NCBI RefSeq assembly: GCF_004004555.2
Contig: NZ_SACP01000014.1
Location: forward strand, 103,750-167,749
Length of the DNA: 64,000 nucleotides
Reading direction: 5' to 3'
Origin: Methylobacterium oryzihabitans
GTDB taxonomy: Bacteria > Pseudomonadota > Alphaproteobacteria > Rhizobiales > Beijerinckiaceae
The position numbers were made by a program, and so were the translations under genes. Within the stretch, counting starts at the first letter, position 1. Each line of letters starts with the position of its first letter. Shown piece after piece: positions 39,131 through 49,338 of the stretch. The notes under the pieces are model-generated. The model was not told the origin of the DNA, made no database searches, and saw only the letters and a program-made list of their open reading frames with translations.

Positions 39131-40630
39131 ATGGCCTCAAGCACCGCGGCGGCCGACAACGACGCCACGATCTTCTCGCCGGGGAGTCAGGCCGTTCCGC
39201 CGCCGCGGGCGAGGCCGGCCGCCGGCGAGGCTCCGCCGCGCTTCGCCCCCCTCCCGGAGGCGGGACCGGGCCTGCTGCGGCCGCCGCCGCGCCCGGTGCC
39301 CCTCGCCGAGGCGCCGCGCCGGCTCGGGCCCGACACCGCCCGGGCCGCGATCCCCCTCTCCGAGCACAGCGGCGCCCTGCCGGCGGTGTTCGACGTCTAC
39401 GGCGACAATGTCGGACTCGCCCTGGCGGCCCCGATCTTCGACTGGCTGTTCCGCATCCAGGACGAACCGCAGATGGACGTCGAGACCCTGCACCAGGATC
39501 TCGTCTCGGCGCTCAAGAGCTACGAGGTCCAGGCGGCCCATCGCGGCCTGACCCCGGTCCACATCCGGGTCCTGCTCTACGGGCTCGCCGCCACCGTCGA
39601 CGACATCGTGCTCAAGACCTCCTGGGGCGGCGACAGCCCGTGGGCGCACAAGAGCATGATCTCGATGTTCTTCCGCGAGACCTGGGGCGGGGAGCGGTTC
39701 TACGCCCTGCTCAGCCGCATGATGAGCACGCCGCGCTCCTTCGCGCAGGAGATCGAGCTGTACTACCATTGCCTGCAATTCGGCTTCGAGGGACGCTACC
39801 GCCTGGAGCCGCAGGGCGCGGCGGAACTGGCGCGGGTGCGCGAGGAATTGTTCCTGTTCCTGCGCGAACTGCGCGGCGATCCGCCCGCCGAGCTGTCGCC
39901 GGCCTGGCGCGGCCTCGTCGTCGAGCGCAGCCGGTTCCGCGACCTGATGCCGTACTGGCTCGCCGGGCTCGGCGTGGTGCTGGCCGCCGCCTGCATCTAC
40001 ATCGTGCTGAGCACCCTCCTGCACCGCAACGCGACGGTCGCGGTGGGCGAGGTCCAGGCCCTGATCCGGACCCCGCCGCCGGCCCCCGCCCCGCCGCCGC
40101 CCGCCCCGCCGCCGCCGCCCGCCCGGGTGGTCGCGCCGCCGCCGCCCCCGCCGCCGAGCATCGCCAGCCTGCTCGCTCCCCAGCAGCAGGCCGGGCTCCT
40201 GACCGTCACGACTCGCGACGGCGCGACGGTCATCACCACGACGCGCGAGCTGTTCACCTCCGGCTCGGTCACCCTGCGCGAGCCCTATCCCGAGACGCTC
40301 CAGGCCGTCGCCCGGGCGCTCCAGGCCAATCCCGGCCTCGTGCAGGTCGTCGGCTACACCGACAACGTGCCGATCCGCACCCCCGCCTACCCGGACAACG
40401 TCAGCCTGTCGAAGGCCCGCGCCAAGGTCGTGGCCGACCTGATCGCCGCCGACCTCACGGATCCGGCCCGCGTCTCCTCGACCGGCCTCGGCTCGGCCGA
40501 TCCGCTCGAACCGAACGCCACGCCGCAGGGCCGGCAGGCCAACCGCCGGGTCGAGATCACCCTGGCGCCCCCCGCCCCCGCCCAGGCCGTCCCGGCGCCC
40601 GCCGGTCCCGCGCCGCGAGCCACGCCATGA
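39131..40630 (+). CDS. tssL: T6SS membrane protein TssL with fused C-terminal OmpA domain
   Basis: A 499-residue protein that is part of the T6SS trans-envelope complex with TssM. The cytoplasmic DotU/IcmH domain (about 80-260) is followed by one transmembrane helix (about 275-297) and a proline-rich linker (about 312-345). A C-terminal OmpA-like peptidoglycan-binding domain (about 370-485, VVGYTDNVPIRTP and the final NRRVEITL) closes the protein. The first ~80 residues are proline-rich and disordered. The fused OmpA domain defines the "evolved" TssL type and would fix the complex to the cell wall. Its stop overlaps the tssM start (ATGA). The start has AGGGGA six bases upstream. Confidence 0.95.
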   Translation: MASSTAAADNDATIFSPGSQAVPPPRARPAAGEAPPRFAPLPEAGPGLLRPPPRPVPLAEAPRRLGPDTARAAIPLSEHSGALPAVFDVYGDNVGLALAAPIFDWLFRIQDEPQMDVETLHQDLVSALKSYEVQAAHRGLTPVHIRVLLYGLAATVDDIVLKTSWGGDSPWAHKSMISMFFRETWGGERFYALLSRMMSTPRSFAQEIELYYHCLQFGFEGRYRLEPQGAAELARVREELFLFLRELRGDPPAELSPAWRGLVVERSRFRDLMPYWLAGLGVVLAAACIYIVLSTLLHRNATVAVGEVQALIRTPPPAPAPPPPAPPPPPARVVAPPPPPPPSIASLLAPQQQAGLLTVTTRDGATVITTTRELFTSGSVTLREPYPETLQAVARALQANPGLVQVVGYTDNVPIRTPAYPDNVSLSKARAKVVADLIAADLTDPARVSSTGLGSADPLEPNATPQGRQANRRVEITLAPPAPAQAVPAPAGPAPRATP

Positions 40631-43600
40631 GCCGCCTCAGACCCTTCGCCTCCCTGTGGCCGTGGCTGGTCGTGGCCGTGCTCAGCCTCGGCCTCGCGGC
40701 GGCGGCGTGGTTCCTCGGCCCGAAGCTGACGCTCGCCGGCCAGCCGGTGCTCCAGGACCCGGCCCTGCGGCTGTTCGTGACGCTGGTGATCCTGCTGCTC
40801 GGGGTCATCGCCGCGCTGGCGCTGCTGCTGCGCCGGCCCGCCCCCGCGTCGGCGGTCGCCGAGGCGCCGTCCTCGGACGAGTACGGCCGCCAGAGCCAGG
40901 TGCTCGACCGGGCGATGCAGCGGCTGATGCTGATGCTGCGCCAGATGCGCGGCGGCGGCTGGCGCGACCGCTCCTACGCCTACGCTCTGCCGTGGTACCT
41001 CGTCGCCGGACCGGCGGGCGCCGGCAAGACCTCGCTGATCCAGGCGTCGGGCCTGCGCTTCGGCGGGGCCGACCGGCGCGGCTCGGTGGTGGCGGCCGGC
41101 CCCGCCTACACCCTGTCGCTGTCCGACCGGGCGGTGTTCGTCGACAGCGCCGGCGCGCTGGGCAGCCAGCTCGACCGGCGCATCTGGCGCCACTTCCTCG
41201 GCCTGCTGAAGCGGGTCCGCCGCCAGCAGCCGGCCAACGGCGTGATCCTGACGCTGAGCCTGCCGGAATTCCGCGCCGCCGCCCACGGGCAGGCGGTGGC
41301 GATGGGCGGCGACATCCGCCAGCAGCTCGCCGAGATGGTGGCCCATCTCGGGGTGCGGCTCCCGGTCTACGTCGTGTTCACGAAGCTCGACGAGCTGCCG
41401 GGCTTCCGCAGCTTCTTCAGCGGCGCCGCGGCCTTCCCCCGCGATGGGGTGCTCGGCTTCACCCTGCCGCTCCTCGACGGCTCGCGCGACGGCGCCGACC
41501 CCGACGAGGTGGCGGGCCTCGTCAGCCGCGGCCTCGACGAGCTGATCCACTGGCACACCCCGCGCACCCTGGAGCGGGTCAACGCCGAGGCCGAGGCGAC
41601 GGCGCGCTTCGACGCCTTCATGTTCCTGCCCGAGTTCGCCGCCCTCAAGACCAAGCTCACCGACTTCGCCGCCGAGGTGTTCCGGCCGAGCCAGTTCGAG
41701 GAGCCGCTGCTCCTGCGCGGCGTCTACTTCACGAGCGCGCGGCCCGATGCCGGCCGGCTCGCCCTGACCCGCTCGCCGCTCGAGCCCGGCGCCCCGGCCG
41801 AGGTGCCGATGCCCGAGCCCGGGATGTTCATCCGCGACCTGCTCGAGAAGGTGATCCTGCCCGAGGCCGGGCTCGCCGGGCTCAACGCGAAGGAGCGCCG
41901 GGCGGCGCTCGCCACCCGCACCGGCCTGCTCGGGGCCGCCGCCGTGGTGGCGCTGGCGATGGTGGCGTGGTGGGCGGTCAGCTTCCTCGGCAACGCGCAC
42001 CTGATCGATACCGTGCGCGCCCAGGCGGTCCAGGCCCGCTCGCAGCTCGCCCTCGCCGCCGACACGGGCGGCCGCGCCAACCAGCCGGTCGATCTGCCGG
42101 TGACGCTGGCGGCGATGAAGAGCCTCCAGGCGCTGCCGACCGGCTGGGACGCGCAGTCCGGGTCGGTCCCCCTCGACGAGCAGGGCGGGCTGTCCCAGCA
42201 CGACCGGCTCGCCCGCGCCGCCTACGGCGAATACGTCCGGGCCCTGCGCCAGGTCCTGCTGCCGCGTCTCGTCCAGATGATCGAGGCGCAGATCCGCGCC
42301 AGCCTGCGCGACCCGAACGAGCTCTACGGCGCGCTGATGGTCTACGTCATGCTCGGCGGCGAGCACGCGATCGAGGACGACGTCGTGGCCGGCTGGCTCG
42401 ACCAGCTCTGCGGCCAGCTCTACCCGGCCGCCAACGGCCGGATCTGCCCCGATCTCGACTCCCAGACGCGCAACCTGCTCAAGGTCGGGTTCGACCCGGT
42501 GGCGCTCAACCAGCCCCTGCTCGCCCAGGCGCGCACGGCGCTCAACGCCCTGTCGCCGGCCCTGCGCGGCATGGCGCTGCTCAAGGCGGCCGGCGACATG
42601 ACCGCCCTGCCGCCCTGGCAGCTCGCCTCCGTGACCGGGCCGCTCGATTCCTACGCCATGGTGCGCCGCTCGGGCCAGCCGCTGGCCGAGACGATCCCCG
42701 GCCTCTACACCCGCCCCGGCTTCCCGGCGGTGCTGACCAAGATCGGCCACGTCGCCAAGCGGGTCATCCGCGAGGACTGGGTCCGCTACCCGAAGGCCGA
42801 CCGCAGCCGGGCGCCGATCCTGATCGAGACGCTGCGGCGGGAGATGGTCGACCTCTACGTCGCCGAGTACGTCGCGCGCTGGGAGGGCCTGCTCAACGAC
42901 ATCGATATCGCGCCGTTCTCGACCTTCCCGTCCGAGTTCGGGGTGCTCCAGACCCTGTCGGGTCCGCCCTCGCCCTACGCCGCCTTCCTGCAGGCGGTGG
43001 CGCAGAACACCGCGCTCACCGGGCCGCAGGCGGCGAGCGCGGCCCAGACCCCCGGCGGGGTCAAGCAGGAGGTCAGCCCGCTCACCGACGAGACCGCGGC
43101 GCCGGCCCGGGCGGTCACCGGCCAGTTCGCGGTGCTGCACCGCTTCGTCGCCGGCTCGCCGAGCGCCCTCGACGGGCTGATGACCCAGATCAACCAGCTC
43201 CGGTCGATGATCGGCCCGGTGGCGAGCTCCGGCGGGGCGGTGCCGGCGCTCGCCACCGAGATGACCGCGGCCCCGGGCTTCGCCCAGACCCTGAACCAGC
43301 TCCAGCTCAGCGTGATGAGCGCGCCGCCGCCGGTCTCCGATTCGGTGCTGACCGTCGTGCGCCGGACCTCGGCCATCGCCAACACCAGCGTGCGCAGCGA
43401 CCTCAACGCCGCCTGGAAGGCGCAGGTGCTGCCGTTCTGCCAGTCGGCGATCGCCAACCGCTACCCATTCGCCGGCTCGGCCACCGACGTGGCGGTGGCC
43501 GACTTCACCCGGATGTTCGCCCCCGGCGGCCTGCTCGACCAGTTCTTCGCCCGCCAGCTCAAGCCGTTCGTCGACACCAGCACGAGCCCGTGGAAGCTGC

Positions 43601-44109
43601 TCGCCAACGCGGGCGCCCGCCCGGACGTCACGCCCCAGGCCCTGCGCCTGTTCGAGCAGGCGAGCCGGATCCGCAGCGTGTTCTTCCCCGGCGGGGCGAC
43701 GGCGCCGCTGGTCGCGTTCGCGGTCACCCCCGTCGACCTCGATCCCGGCGCGATGCGGGTGACGCTCGACGTCGATGGTCAGTCCCTCACCTACCAGTAC
43801 GGCCCCCAGCAGAGCGTGCCGATGCAGTGGCCCGGGACGACGCCCGGCGTGCGGGTCGGCTTCGGCGCCAACGATCCGGGCGAGCCGTCCTTCGTCACTG
43901 TCGGCGGCCCGTGGGCGCTGTTCCGCTTCCTCGGCAGCCGCTCGCTGCGGCGCACCGGCAGCAACAGCTTCGGCTTCACGGTCCGTCTCGGAGCCCGGAC
44001 CGCCAGCTTCTCGCTCCAGCCGACGACGGCCGACAGCCCGTTCGGCCTGAACGCGATGGCCGGCTTCCGCTGCCTGCCCACCCTCGTCTCGGGATCGTCC
44101 TCGTCATGA
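40627..44109 (+). CDS. tssM: T6SS membrane protein TssM (IcmF)
   Basis: A 1160-residue inner-membrane protein with two N-terminal membrane helices (about 12-33 and 48-70). The cytoplasmic NTPase-like domain has an intact Walker A, AGPAGAGKTSL near residue 129. A third helix (about 432-455) is followed by a large periplasmic domain of ~700 residues. It bridges TssL to the outer membrane. In systems with TssJ the C-terminal part binds that lipoprotein; no TssJ gene is seen here. ATG 40627 overlaps the tssL stop; the frame is open far upstream but that is the tssL gene read out of frame. Confidence 0.96.
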   Translation: MSRLRPFASLWPWLVVAVLSLGLAAAAWFLGPKLTLAGQPVLQDPALRLFVTLVILLLGVIAALALLLRRPAPASAVAEAPSSDEYGRQSQVLDRAMQRLMLMLRQMRGGGWRDRSYAYALPWYLVAGPAGAGKTSLIQASGLRFGGADRRGSVVAAGPAYTLSLSDRAVFVDSAGALGSQLDRRIWRHFLGLLKRVRRQQPANGVILTLSLPEFRAAAHGQAVAMGGDIRQQLAEMVAHLGVRLPVYVVFTKLDELPGFRSFFSGAAAFPRDGVLGFTLPLLDGSRDGADPDEVAGLVSRGLDELIHWHTPRTLERVNAEAEATARFDAFMFLPEFAALKTKLTDFAAEVFRPSQFEEPLLLRGVYFTSARPDAGRLALTRSPLEPGAPAEVPMPEPGMFIRDLLEKVILPEAGLAGLNAKERRAALATRTGLLGAAAVVALAMVAWWAVSFLGNAHLIDTVRAQAVQARSQLALAADTGGRANQPVDLPVTLAAMKSLQALPTGWDAQSGSVPLDEQGGLSQHDRLARAAYGEYVRALRQVLLPRLVQMIEAQIRASLRDPNELYGALMVYVMLGGEHAIEDDVVAGWLDQLCGQLYPAANGRICPDLDSQTRNLLKVGFDPVALNQPLLAQARTALNALSPALRGMALLKAAGDMTALPPWQLASVTGPLDSYAMVRRSGQPLAETIPGLYTRPGFPAVLTKIGHVAKRVIREDWVRYPKADRSRAPILIETLRREMVDLYVAEYVARWEGLLNDIDIAPFSTFPSEFGVLQTLSGPPSPYAAFLQAVAQNTALTGPQAASAAQTPGGVKQEVSPLTDETAAPARAVTGQFAVLHRFVAGSPSALDGLMTQINQLRSMIGPVASSGGAVPALATEMTAAPGFAQTLNQLQLSVMSAPPPVSDSVLTVVRRTSAIANTSVRSDLNAAWKAQVLPFCQSAIANRYPFAGSATDVAVADFTRMFAPGGLLDQFFARQLKPFVDTSTSPWKLLANAGARPDVTPQALRLFEQASRIRSVFFPGGATAPLVAFAVTPVDLDPGAMRVTLDVDGQSLTYQYGPQQSVPMQWPGTTPGVRVGFGANDPGEPSFVTVGGPWALFRFLGSRSLRRTGSNSFGFTVRLGARTASFSLQPTTADSPFGLNAMAGFRCLPTLVSGSSSS

Positions 44110-44308
44110 GCGCCGTCCACAGGAGCGGGGGCGTGGAAGAGGGATTGCCGCAAAGGCCGGGACTGTCCTTAGTCATCCGTTCAACTCTGCGGCTTAACTC
44201 CCGGATGTCAGCCCAGACCTTCCCCCGACCGACGGAGACGGTTGCGCCTCCGCCCGGACCGTGTCCGCGCGCGGGGGCGGGGCCCTCCTCCGCCAGCATC
44301 GGCCCGCC

Positions 44309-45430
44309 ATGATCAGCCCGCCGACCCTCGACCCGCAAACCCTGCTCGCCCCGTTCGAGGGCGAGAGCCTGGCCGGGCAGGATCCGCGCGCCGACATGTC
44401 GCCGTCGTCGCGCTTCCTGCAGATGAAGGACGCCCGCACCGGTGCGCGGCGCAAGGAGCGCGCCCTCGACGTCGACGCCGACGCGGCGGCGCCGACCGAC
44501 GAATGGTCGGAGGTCGCCGAGAGCGCCTGCCTGATCCTGTCCGAGGTGGGCAAGGACCTGGAGGTCGCCGCCTGGCTCGTCGAGGCGCTCCTGCGGCTCG
44601 ACGGCGTGCCGGGCCTGTTCACCGGGCTGAAGGTGGCGCAGGGCCTCGTCGAGGGATTCTGGGACACCGTTCACCCGCTGCCCGACGAGGAGGGCAACGA
44701 GCCGCGGCTGGCGCCGTTCATCGCCCTCAACGGCAGCGGCGGCGACGGCACCCTGACCCAGGCGCTGCGCAAGATCCCGCTGACCAGCGCCGGCCACCCC
44801 CTGTGGCAGTACGAGCAGGCGCGCGACATCGAGACCCTCGCCGACCCGTCGAAGCGCGAGGCCCGTCTGGCCGACGGCGCGCTGAGCCTGGAGAAGTTCA
44901 TGGAGGCGATGCGGGAGACCCCCGCCGCCTTCTACGCGAGCCTGCTCGACGACGTCGCCGAGGCGCGCCGCTCCCTCGACGGGCTCTCGGACGCCTTCGC
45001 GGCCCGGGTCGGGCGCGACGCGCCGCCGGCCGGCGGCCTGCGGGCGATCCTCCAGGACGTCGAGGACGCGGTGCGGGTGATCGCCGCCGACAAGCTGCTC
45101 CAGGTGACGCCGGACCCGCTGCCGGACGCGCCCGCCGACGCGGCGGAGGCCGGGGAGGCCGCCGGCGGCGAGGACGGGCCCGCGCCGGCCAGGACCCTGC
45201 CCGCCGGGCGGCCGCTCGGGCGCGAGGACGCGTTCCGCCAGTTGCTGCACATCGCCGCCTATTTCCGCGAGACCGAGCCGCATTCGCCGATCTCCTACTC
45301 GCTCGAAGAGGTCGTGCGCCGCGGCCGGCTGCCGCTGCCACAGCTTCTCGACGAATTGATCATGGATGCCGATGCGCGCAGGTTTTTCTTCATTGCATCG
45401 GGCGTAAAGCCGAAAGAAGAGGTAGAGTGA
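44309..45430 (+). CDS. tssA: T6SS baseplate/sheath-priming protein TssA (ImpA N-domain)
   Basis: A 373-residue protein with the ImpA_N domain (about 8-130, including LLAPFEGESLAGQDPRADMSPSSRF and a WLVEALLRLDGVPGL segment). The C-terminal domain carries GREDAFRQLLHIAAYFRETEPHSP and the VRRGRLPLPQLLDELI motif, the form seen in short TssA proteins. TssA primes and directs polymerisation of the Hcp tube and sheath at the baseplate. The start at 44309 was chosen because the family usually begins at this point; 199 bases separate it from tssM, and that gap shows nothing clear. Confidence 0.93.
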   Translation: MISPPTLDPQTLLAPFEGESLAGQDPRADMSPSSRFLQMKDARTGARRKERALDVDADAAAPTDEWSEVAESACLILSEVGKDLEVAAWLVEALLRLDGVPGLFTGLKVAQGLVEGFWDTVHPLPDEEGNEPRLAPFIALNGSGGDGTLTQALRKIPLTSAGHPLWQYEQARDIETLADPSKREARLADGALSLEKFMEAMRETPAAFYASLLDDVAEARRSLDGLSDAFAARVGRDAPPAGGLRAILQDVEDAVRVIAADKLLQVTPDPLPDAPADAAEAGEAAGGEDGPAPARTLPAGRPLGREDAFRQLLHIAAYFRETEPHSPISYSLEEVVRRGRLPLPQLLDELIMDADARRFFFIASGVKPKEEVE

Positions 45431-45498
45431 CGCCGCTGATTCGCGGCCGTTGCCCCCACCAAGTTGACCGAGGCGAGTTCAATCCGAGGCGTTGACCC

Positions 45499-46011
45499 AT
45501 GCCGAGCATTCACGATAAGCTGAGTCGTGTGCGCAAACCGCGCGTGCACATCACCTACGACGTCGAGACCGAGGGCGCCGTCGTCCAGAAGGAACTGCCC
45601 TTCGTGGTCGGCGTGCTCGGCGACTTCTCGGCCGATCCGAGCGAGCCGCTCAAGCCGCTCAACGACCGCAAGTTCATCCAGATCGACCGCGACAACTTCG
45701 ATCAGGTGCTCGCCCGGATGACCCCCGGCCTGCGGATGAAGGTCGCCAACACGCTGGCCGACGACGGCAGCCAGATGTCGGTCGAACTCGCGTTCAAGTC
45801 GATGGCCGACTTCGATCCCGCCTCCGTGGTCGAGCGGGTCGAGCCGCTGCGCAAGCTCATGGAGGCGCGCAACCAGCTCCGCGACCTCTTGTCGAAGGCC
45901 GACCGGTCGGAGAACCTCGAGAGCCTGCTCGAACAGATCCTGTCCAACGAAACCGACCTCAAGACGCTCGGCGAGCAGCTCGGCGTCGGCAAGGAAGAGG
46001 GCGCCCACTGA
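45499..46011 (+). CDS. tssB: T6SS sheath small subunit TssB (VipA)
   Basis: A 170-residue sheath protein with the typical start [21 protein letters not shown] and the conserved [15 protein letters not shown] and [17 protein letters not shown] segments. The C-terminal helices interlock with TssC. It forms the contractile sheath with TssC, encoded immediately downstream with a one-base overlap (TGATG). It lies in the rhizobial order tssA-tssB-tssC. Confidence 0.97.
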   Translation: MPSIHDKLSRVRKPRVHITYDVETEGAVVQKELPFVVGVLGDFSADPSEPLKPLNDRKFIQIDRDNFDQVLARMTPGLRMKVANTLADDGSQMSVELAFKSMADFDPASVVERVEPLRKLMEARNQLRDLLSKADRSENLESLLEQILSNETDLKTLGEQLGVGKEEGAH

Positions 46012-47507
46012 TGAGCACGCAAGCCGCGTCCGCCACCGAGACCGCCACCGAGGCGCAGGCCGGCACCGCCGACCTGTCCTTCCTCGATCAGGCCATCGCC
46101 GCCACCAAGCAGACCGATCCCGACCGCACCACCGAGCTGCTGCGGACCCTCACCCGCGAGGCGCTGTCGGGCACCGTCACCTATTCCAAGAACCTCACCC
46201 AGACCATCAACGCCGCGATCAAGAGCATCGACGCCAAGCTGTCGACCCAGCTCAACGCGATCATCCACCACCCGGACTTCCAGAAGCTGGAAGGCACCTG
46301 GCGCGGCCTGAACTACCTCGTGATGAACTCGGAGACCGGCACCGGTCTGCGGATTCGCGTCCTCAACTGCACCAAGCGCGAACTCTACAAGAGCCTGACC
46401 AAGGCGTCGGAGTTCGACCAGAGCACGATCTTCAAGAAGATCTACGAATCGGAGTTCGGCAGCGCCGGCGGCGAGCCCTATGGCTGCCTCATCGGCGACT
46501 ACGAGTTCACCAACCATCCCGAGGACGTCGAGCTCCTGAGCCAGATGTCCAACGTGGCGGCGGCCGCCTTCGCGCCGTTCATCGCCGCGGCGAGCCCGAA
46601 GCTGTTCGGCTTCGACGACTACACCGAGCTGTCCAAGCCCCGCGACCTCGAGAAGATCTTCGACACCGTGGAATACGCCAAGTGGCGCAGCTTCCGCGAA
46701 TCGGAGGACAGCCGCTTCGTCACCCTGGCGCTGCCGCGCACCCTCGCCCGCCTGCCCTACGGCGCCGCGACCAAGCCGGTCGAGGAGTTCGAGTACGAGG
46801 AAGGCAACATCCAGAACGGCGTCGCCCATGGCATGAACCATGACGAATACTGCTGGATGAACTCGGCCTACGTGCTCGGCGCCCGGCTCACCGACGCCTT
46901 CGCGCAGCACGGCTGGTGCACCGCGATCCGCGGCGCCGAGGGCGGCGGCAAGGTCGAGAACCTGCCGAGCCACGTCTTCGTCTCCGACGACGGCGACGTC
47001 GACCAGCAATGCCCGACCGAGATCGGCATCACCGACCGGCGCGAGGCCGAACTGTCGAAGCTCGGCTTCCTGCCCCTGTGCCACTACAAGGGCACGGACT
47101 ACGCGGTGTTCTTCGGGGCGCAGACGACCCAGAAGCCGAAGAAGTACGACCGCCCCGAGGCGACCGCCAACGCGGCGATCTCGGCCCGCCTGCCCTACAT
47201 GATGGCGACGGCCCGGTTCGCCCACTTCCTCAAGATCATGGCCCGCGACAAGATCGGCTCCTTCATGGAGGCGAAGGATTGCGAGGCCTGGCTCAACCGC
47301 TGGATCATCAACTACGTCAACGGCAACCCGGATGCCGGCCAGGACATGAAGGCCAAGTATCCGCTCGCCGAGGCGAAGGTCGAGGTCCGCGAGATCCCCG
47401 GTCGCCCGGGCTCCTACAACGCCGTCGCGTGGCTGCGCCCGTGGCTGCAACTGGAGGAGCTGACGACCTCGATGCGGATGGTCGCGCGGATCCCGAGCTC
47501 GTCGTAG
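46011..47507 (+). CDS. tssC: T6SS sheath large subunit TssC (VipB)
   Basis: A 498-residue sheath protein of normal length. Recognisable TssC features are [19 protein letters not shown] near residue 80, [13 protein letters not shown] near 158, and the C-terminal region [21 protein letters not shown] followed by [17 protein letters not shown]. It co-assembles with TssB in a contractile helix and is recycled by ClpV. It resembles the full-length TssC (TssC41) of Agrobacterium; a divergent second copy lies downstream after a repeat element. Confidence 0.97.
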   Translation: MSTQAASATETATEAQAGTADLSFLDQAIAATKQTDPDRTTELLRTLTREALSGTVTYSKNLTQTINAAIKSIDAKLSTQLNAIIHHPDFQKLEGTWRGLNYLVMNSETGTGLRIRVLNCTKRELYKSLTKASEFDQSTIFKKIYESEFGSAGGEPYGCLIGDYEFTNHPEDVELLSQMSNVAAAAFAPFIAAASPKLFGFDDYTELSKPRDLEKIFDTVEYAKWRSFRESEDSRFVTLALPRTLARLPYGAATKPVEEFEYEEGNIQNGVAHGMNHDEYCWMNSAYVLGARLTDAFAQHGWCTAIRGAEGGGKVENLPSHVFVSDDGDVDQQCPTEIGITDRREAELSKLGFLPLCHYKGTDYAVFFGAQTTQKPKKYDRPEATANAAISARLPYMMATARFAHFLKIMARDKIGSFMEAKDCEAWLNRWIINYVNGNPDAGQDMKAKYPLAEAKVEVREIPGRPGSYNAVAWLRPWLQLEELTTSMRMVARIPSSS

Positions 47508-47526
47508 GGCGGTCGCCCCAGCGCCG

Positions 47527-47714
47527 ACCCTCCCCCCTCCGCGGGGGAGGGTGGCGAACGCAGTGAGCCGGGAGAGGGGAACCCCGCTTCCGGAATGGTT
47601 GCGGCCTGCCTGACGGGCGCACCCTGGAGCAGCGTCGCGCTCCCCTCTTGCGGGACTATCGTCCCGGCGCGCCCGGCCTTCGCCGGGCACCCTCCCCCGC
47701 AGAGGGGGGAGGGT
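47527..47714. repeat. 188 bp repeat-like element bounded by matching hairpins, inside the T6SS locus
   Basis: Each end is a hairpin with identical 10-base arms: ACCCTCCCCC/GGGGGAGGGT at 47527-47536 with 47543-47552, and again at 47689-47698 with 47705-47714. Because each hairpin is its own reverse complement, the two ends also act as inverted repeats. A further stem GCCCGGC/GCCGGGC lies inside. The element fills almost all the gap between tssC and the second tssC-like gene and could reduce read-through. Confidence 0.75.
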
Positions 47715-47763
47715 CGGAGACGCGCCGGCAAATCAATCGCCCCTCCCCCGAGGACCCCCCGCG

Positions 47764-49338
47764 TTGATCCCAAGCCCGGCGTCAGCCAGCGCGCCCGCGC
47801 CGCCCGCCGCCCTCGTGGCGGAGCCGCCCTCGGAGGCCCCCGCCCCGGGGCTGCGGCGGGAGGCGGTCGACCGGGCGCTCGGGCGGCTGCCGTCGGACCG
47901 GCTCGACCGTTTCCTCGCCGCCACCGACCCGGCCGCGGCCCTGCGCGAGTGGTTCGGCGACGATCTCGCGGCGCTGCCGCCGGCGTCGCTGCGCGCCGCC
48001 ATCGACCGCGACATCGCGCTCCTCGACGAGATGCTGACGGATCAGCTCAACGCGGTCCTCCACCATCCGCGCTTCCTGGCGCTGGAGGCGTCCTGGCGCG
48101 GGCTGGCCTATCTGTGCCGCTGCGTCACGCCGGCCTCGGCGGTCCGGGTGAAGGCCCTGAACGCGAGCTGGACCGAGATCGCCCGCGACTTCTCGCATGC
48201 CGCCGACGTCGAGCAGAGCGCGCTGTTCGACAAGGTCTACAACCAGGAATTCGGCATGCCGGGCGGCCAGCCGTTCGGCGTGCTGCTGTGCGACTACGAG
48301 GTGCGCCACCGCCCGGTGCCGTCGCACCCGGTCGACGACGTCGCGGCGCTGGCGAGCCTCGCCGGGGTCGCCGCCGCGGCCTTCGCGCCGGCGGTGCTCG
48401 GCGCCTCGCCGCACCTGCTCGGCCTCGACGACTTCTCCGACCTCGACCGCCTCCACGGCCTCGCCGGCCTGTTCCGCAGCGCGGAATACATCCGCTACGA
48501 GCGGCTGCGCCAGCAGGAGGACACCCGCTTCCTCGCCCTCGTCCTGCCGCGCATCCTGATGCGGCCGCCCCACGACGACGTCGCGATGCCGTTCCGATAC
48601 CGCGAGGACCGCACCGGCCTCGGGCCCGACTCCCTGTGCTGGGGCAGCGCGGTCTACGCCTTCGGCGAGGTGCTGGTGCGCGCCTTCGACCGGCACGGCT
48701 GGTTCGCCGACATCTGCGGCGTGCGCCAGGACGAGATCGACCACGGCCTCGTCACCGGCGTCCCGGCCCCCTCGACCGAGCCCGACGCGCCCGAGGTGGT
48801 GCAGCGCTCCGGCACCGAGGTCGTGATCCCGGCCCATATCGAGTACGACCTGTGGCAGCTCGGGCTGATGAACCTGAACGCCTGCAAGGACACGCCCTAC
48901 CTCGTGTTCCGCTCAGGCGTGTCGATCCGCGCGACGCCGGCCGCCGCCCCCTCCCCGGCGGTGGTCAACGCCCGGATCTCCGCGATGCTGCGCTACATGC
49001 TGTGCGTGTCGCGCTTCGCCCATTACGTGAAGGTGCAGGTGCGCGACCGCGTCGGCAGCTACGCCACCGCGCAGGCCTGCGAGGGCGCGCTCCAGCAATG
49101 GCTGCACTCCTACAGTATCGGCAACGACGACGCCGCGCCGGAGGTGAAGGCCCGCTACCCCCTGCGCGAGGCGCGGGTCGAGGTGCGCGAGGTGCCCGGC
49201 CGCCCGGGAACCTATGCCTGCATCATGCACCTGCGGCCGCATTTCCAGCTCGACCAGATCGCGACCACCTTCCGGTTGGTCACCGACCTGTCCCTCACCG
49301 GCCGCGCCGCCCTGCCGAGCTTCGGGAGCCGATCATGA
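47764..49338 (+). CDS. Second TssC-like sheath protein (ImpD/TssC40 type)
   Basis: A 524-residue paralogue of the TssC above. It keeps the family segments DEMLTDQLNAVLHHPRFLALEASW near residue 95, GGQPFGVLLCDYEV near 170 and VEVREVPGRPGTYACIMHLRPHFQL near the end, but it is divergent elsewhere and has an extra proline/alanine-rich N-terminus. Agrobacterium and Rhizobium imp loci encode a matching pair (TssC41 and TssC40/ImpD). Its role is unclear; it may cap or specialise the sheath. The only start at the 5' end is TTG 47764 with a poor ribosome site, and GTG 47815 is an alternative. Its stop overlaps the tagJ start (ATGA). Confidence 0.92.
   Translation: MIPSPASASAPAPPAALVAEPPSEAPAPGLRREAVDRALGRLPSDRLDRFLAATDPAAALREWFGDDLAALPPASLRAAIDRDIALLDEMLTDQLNAVLHHPRFLALEASWRGLAYLCRCVTPASAVRVKALNASWTEIARDFSHAADVEQSALFDKVYNQEFGMPGGQPFGVLLCDYEVRHRPVPSHPVDDVAALASLAGVAAAAFAPAVLGASPHLLGLDDFSDLDRLHGLAGLFRSAEYIRYERLRQQEDTRFLALVLPRILMRPPHDDVAMPFRYREDRTGLGPDSLCWGSAVYAFGEVLVRAFDRHGWFADICGVRQDEIDHGLVTGVPAPSTEPDAPEVVQRSGTEVVIPAHIEYDLWQLGLMNLNACKDTPYLVFRSGVSIRATPAAAPSPAVVNARISAMLRYMLCVSRFAHYVKVQVRDRVGSYATAQACEGALQQWLHSYSIGNDDAAPEVKARYPLREARVEVREVPGRPGTYACIMHLRPHFQLDQIATTFRLVTDLSLTGRAALPSFGSRS

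Noticed and set aside
47595..47763. Coding sequence between tssC and the second tssC-like gene
   Set aside because: The stretch is filled by a hairpin-bounded repeat; the open frame there is the upstream part of a wrong-frame reading.
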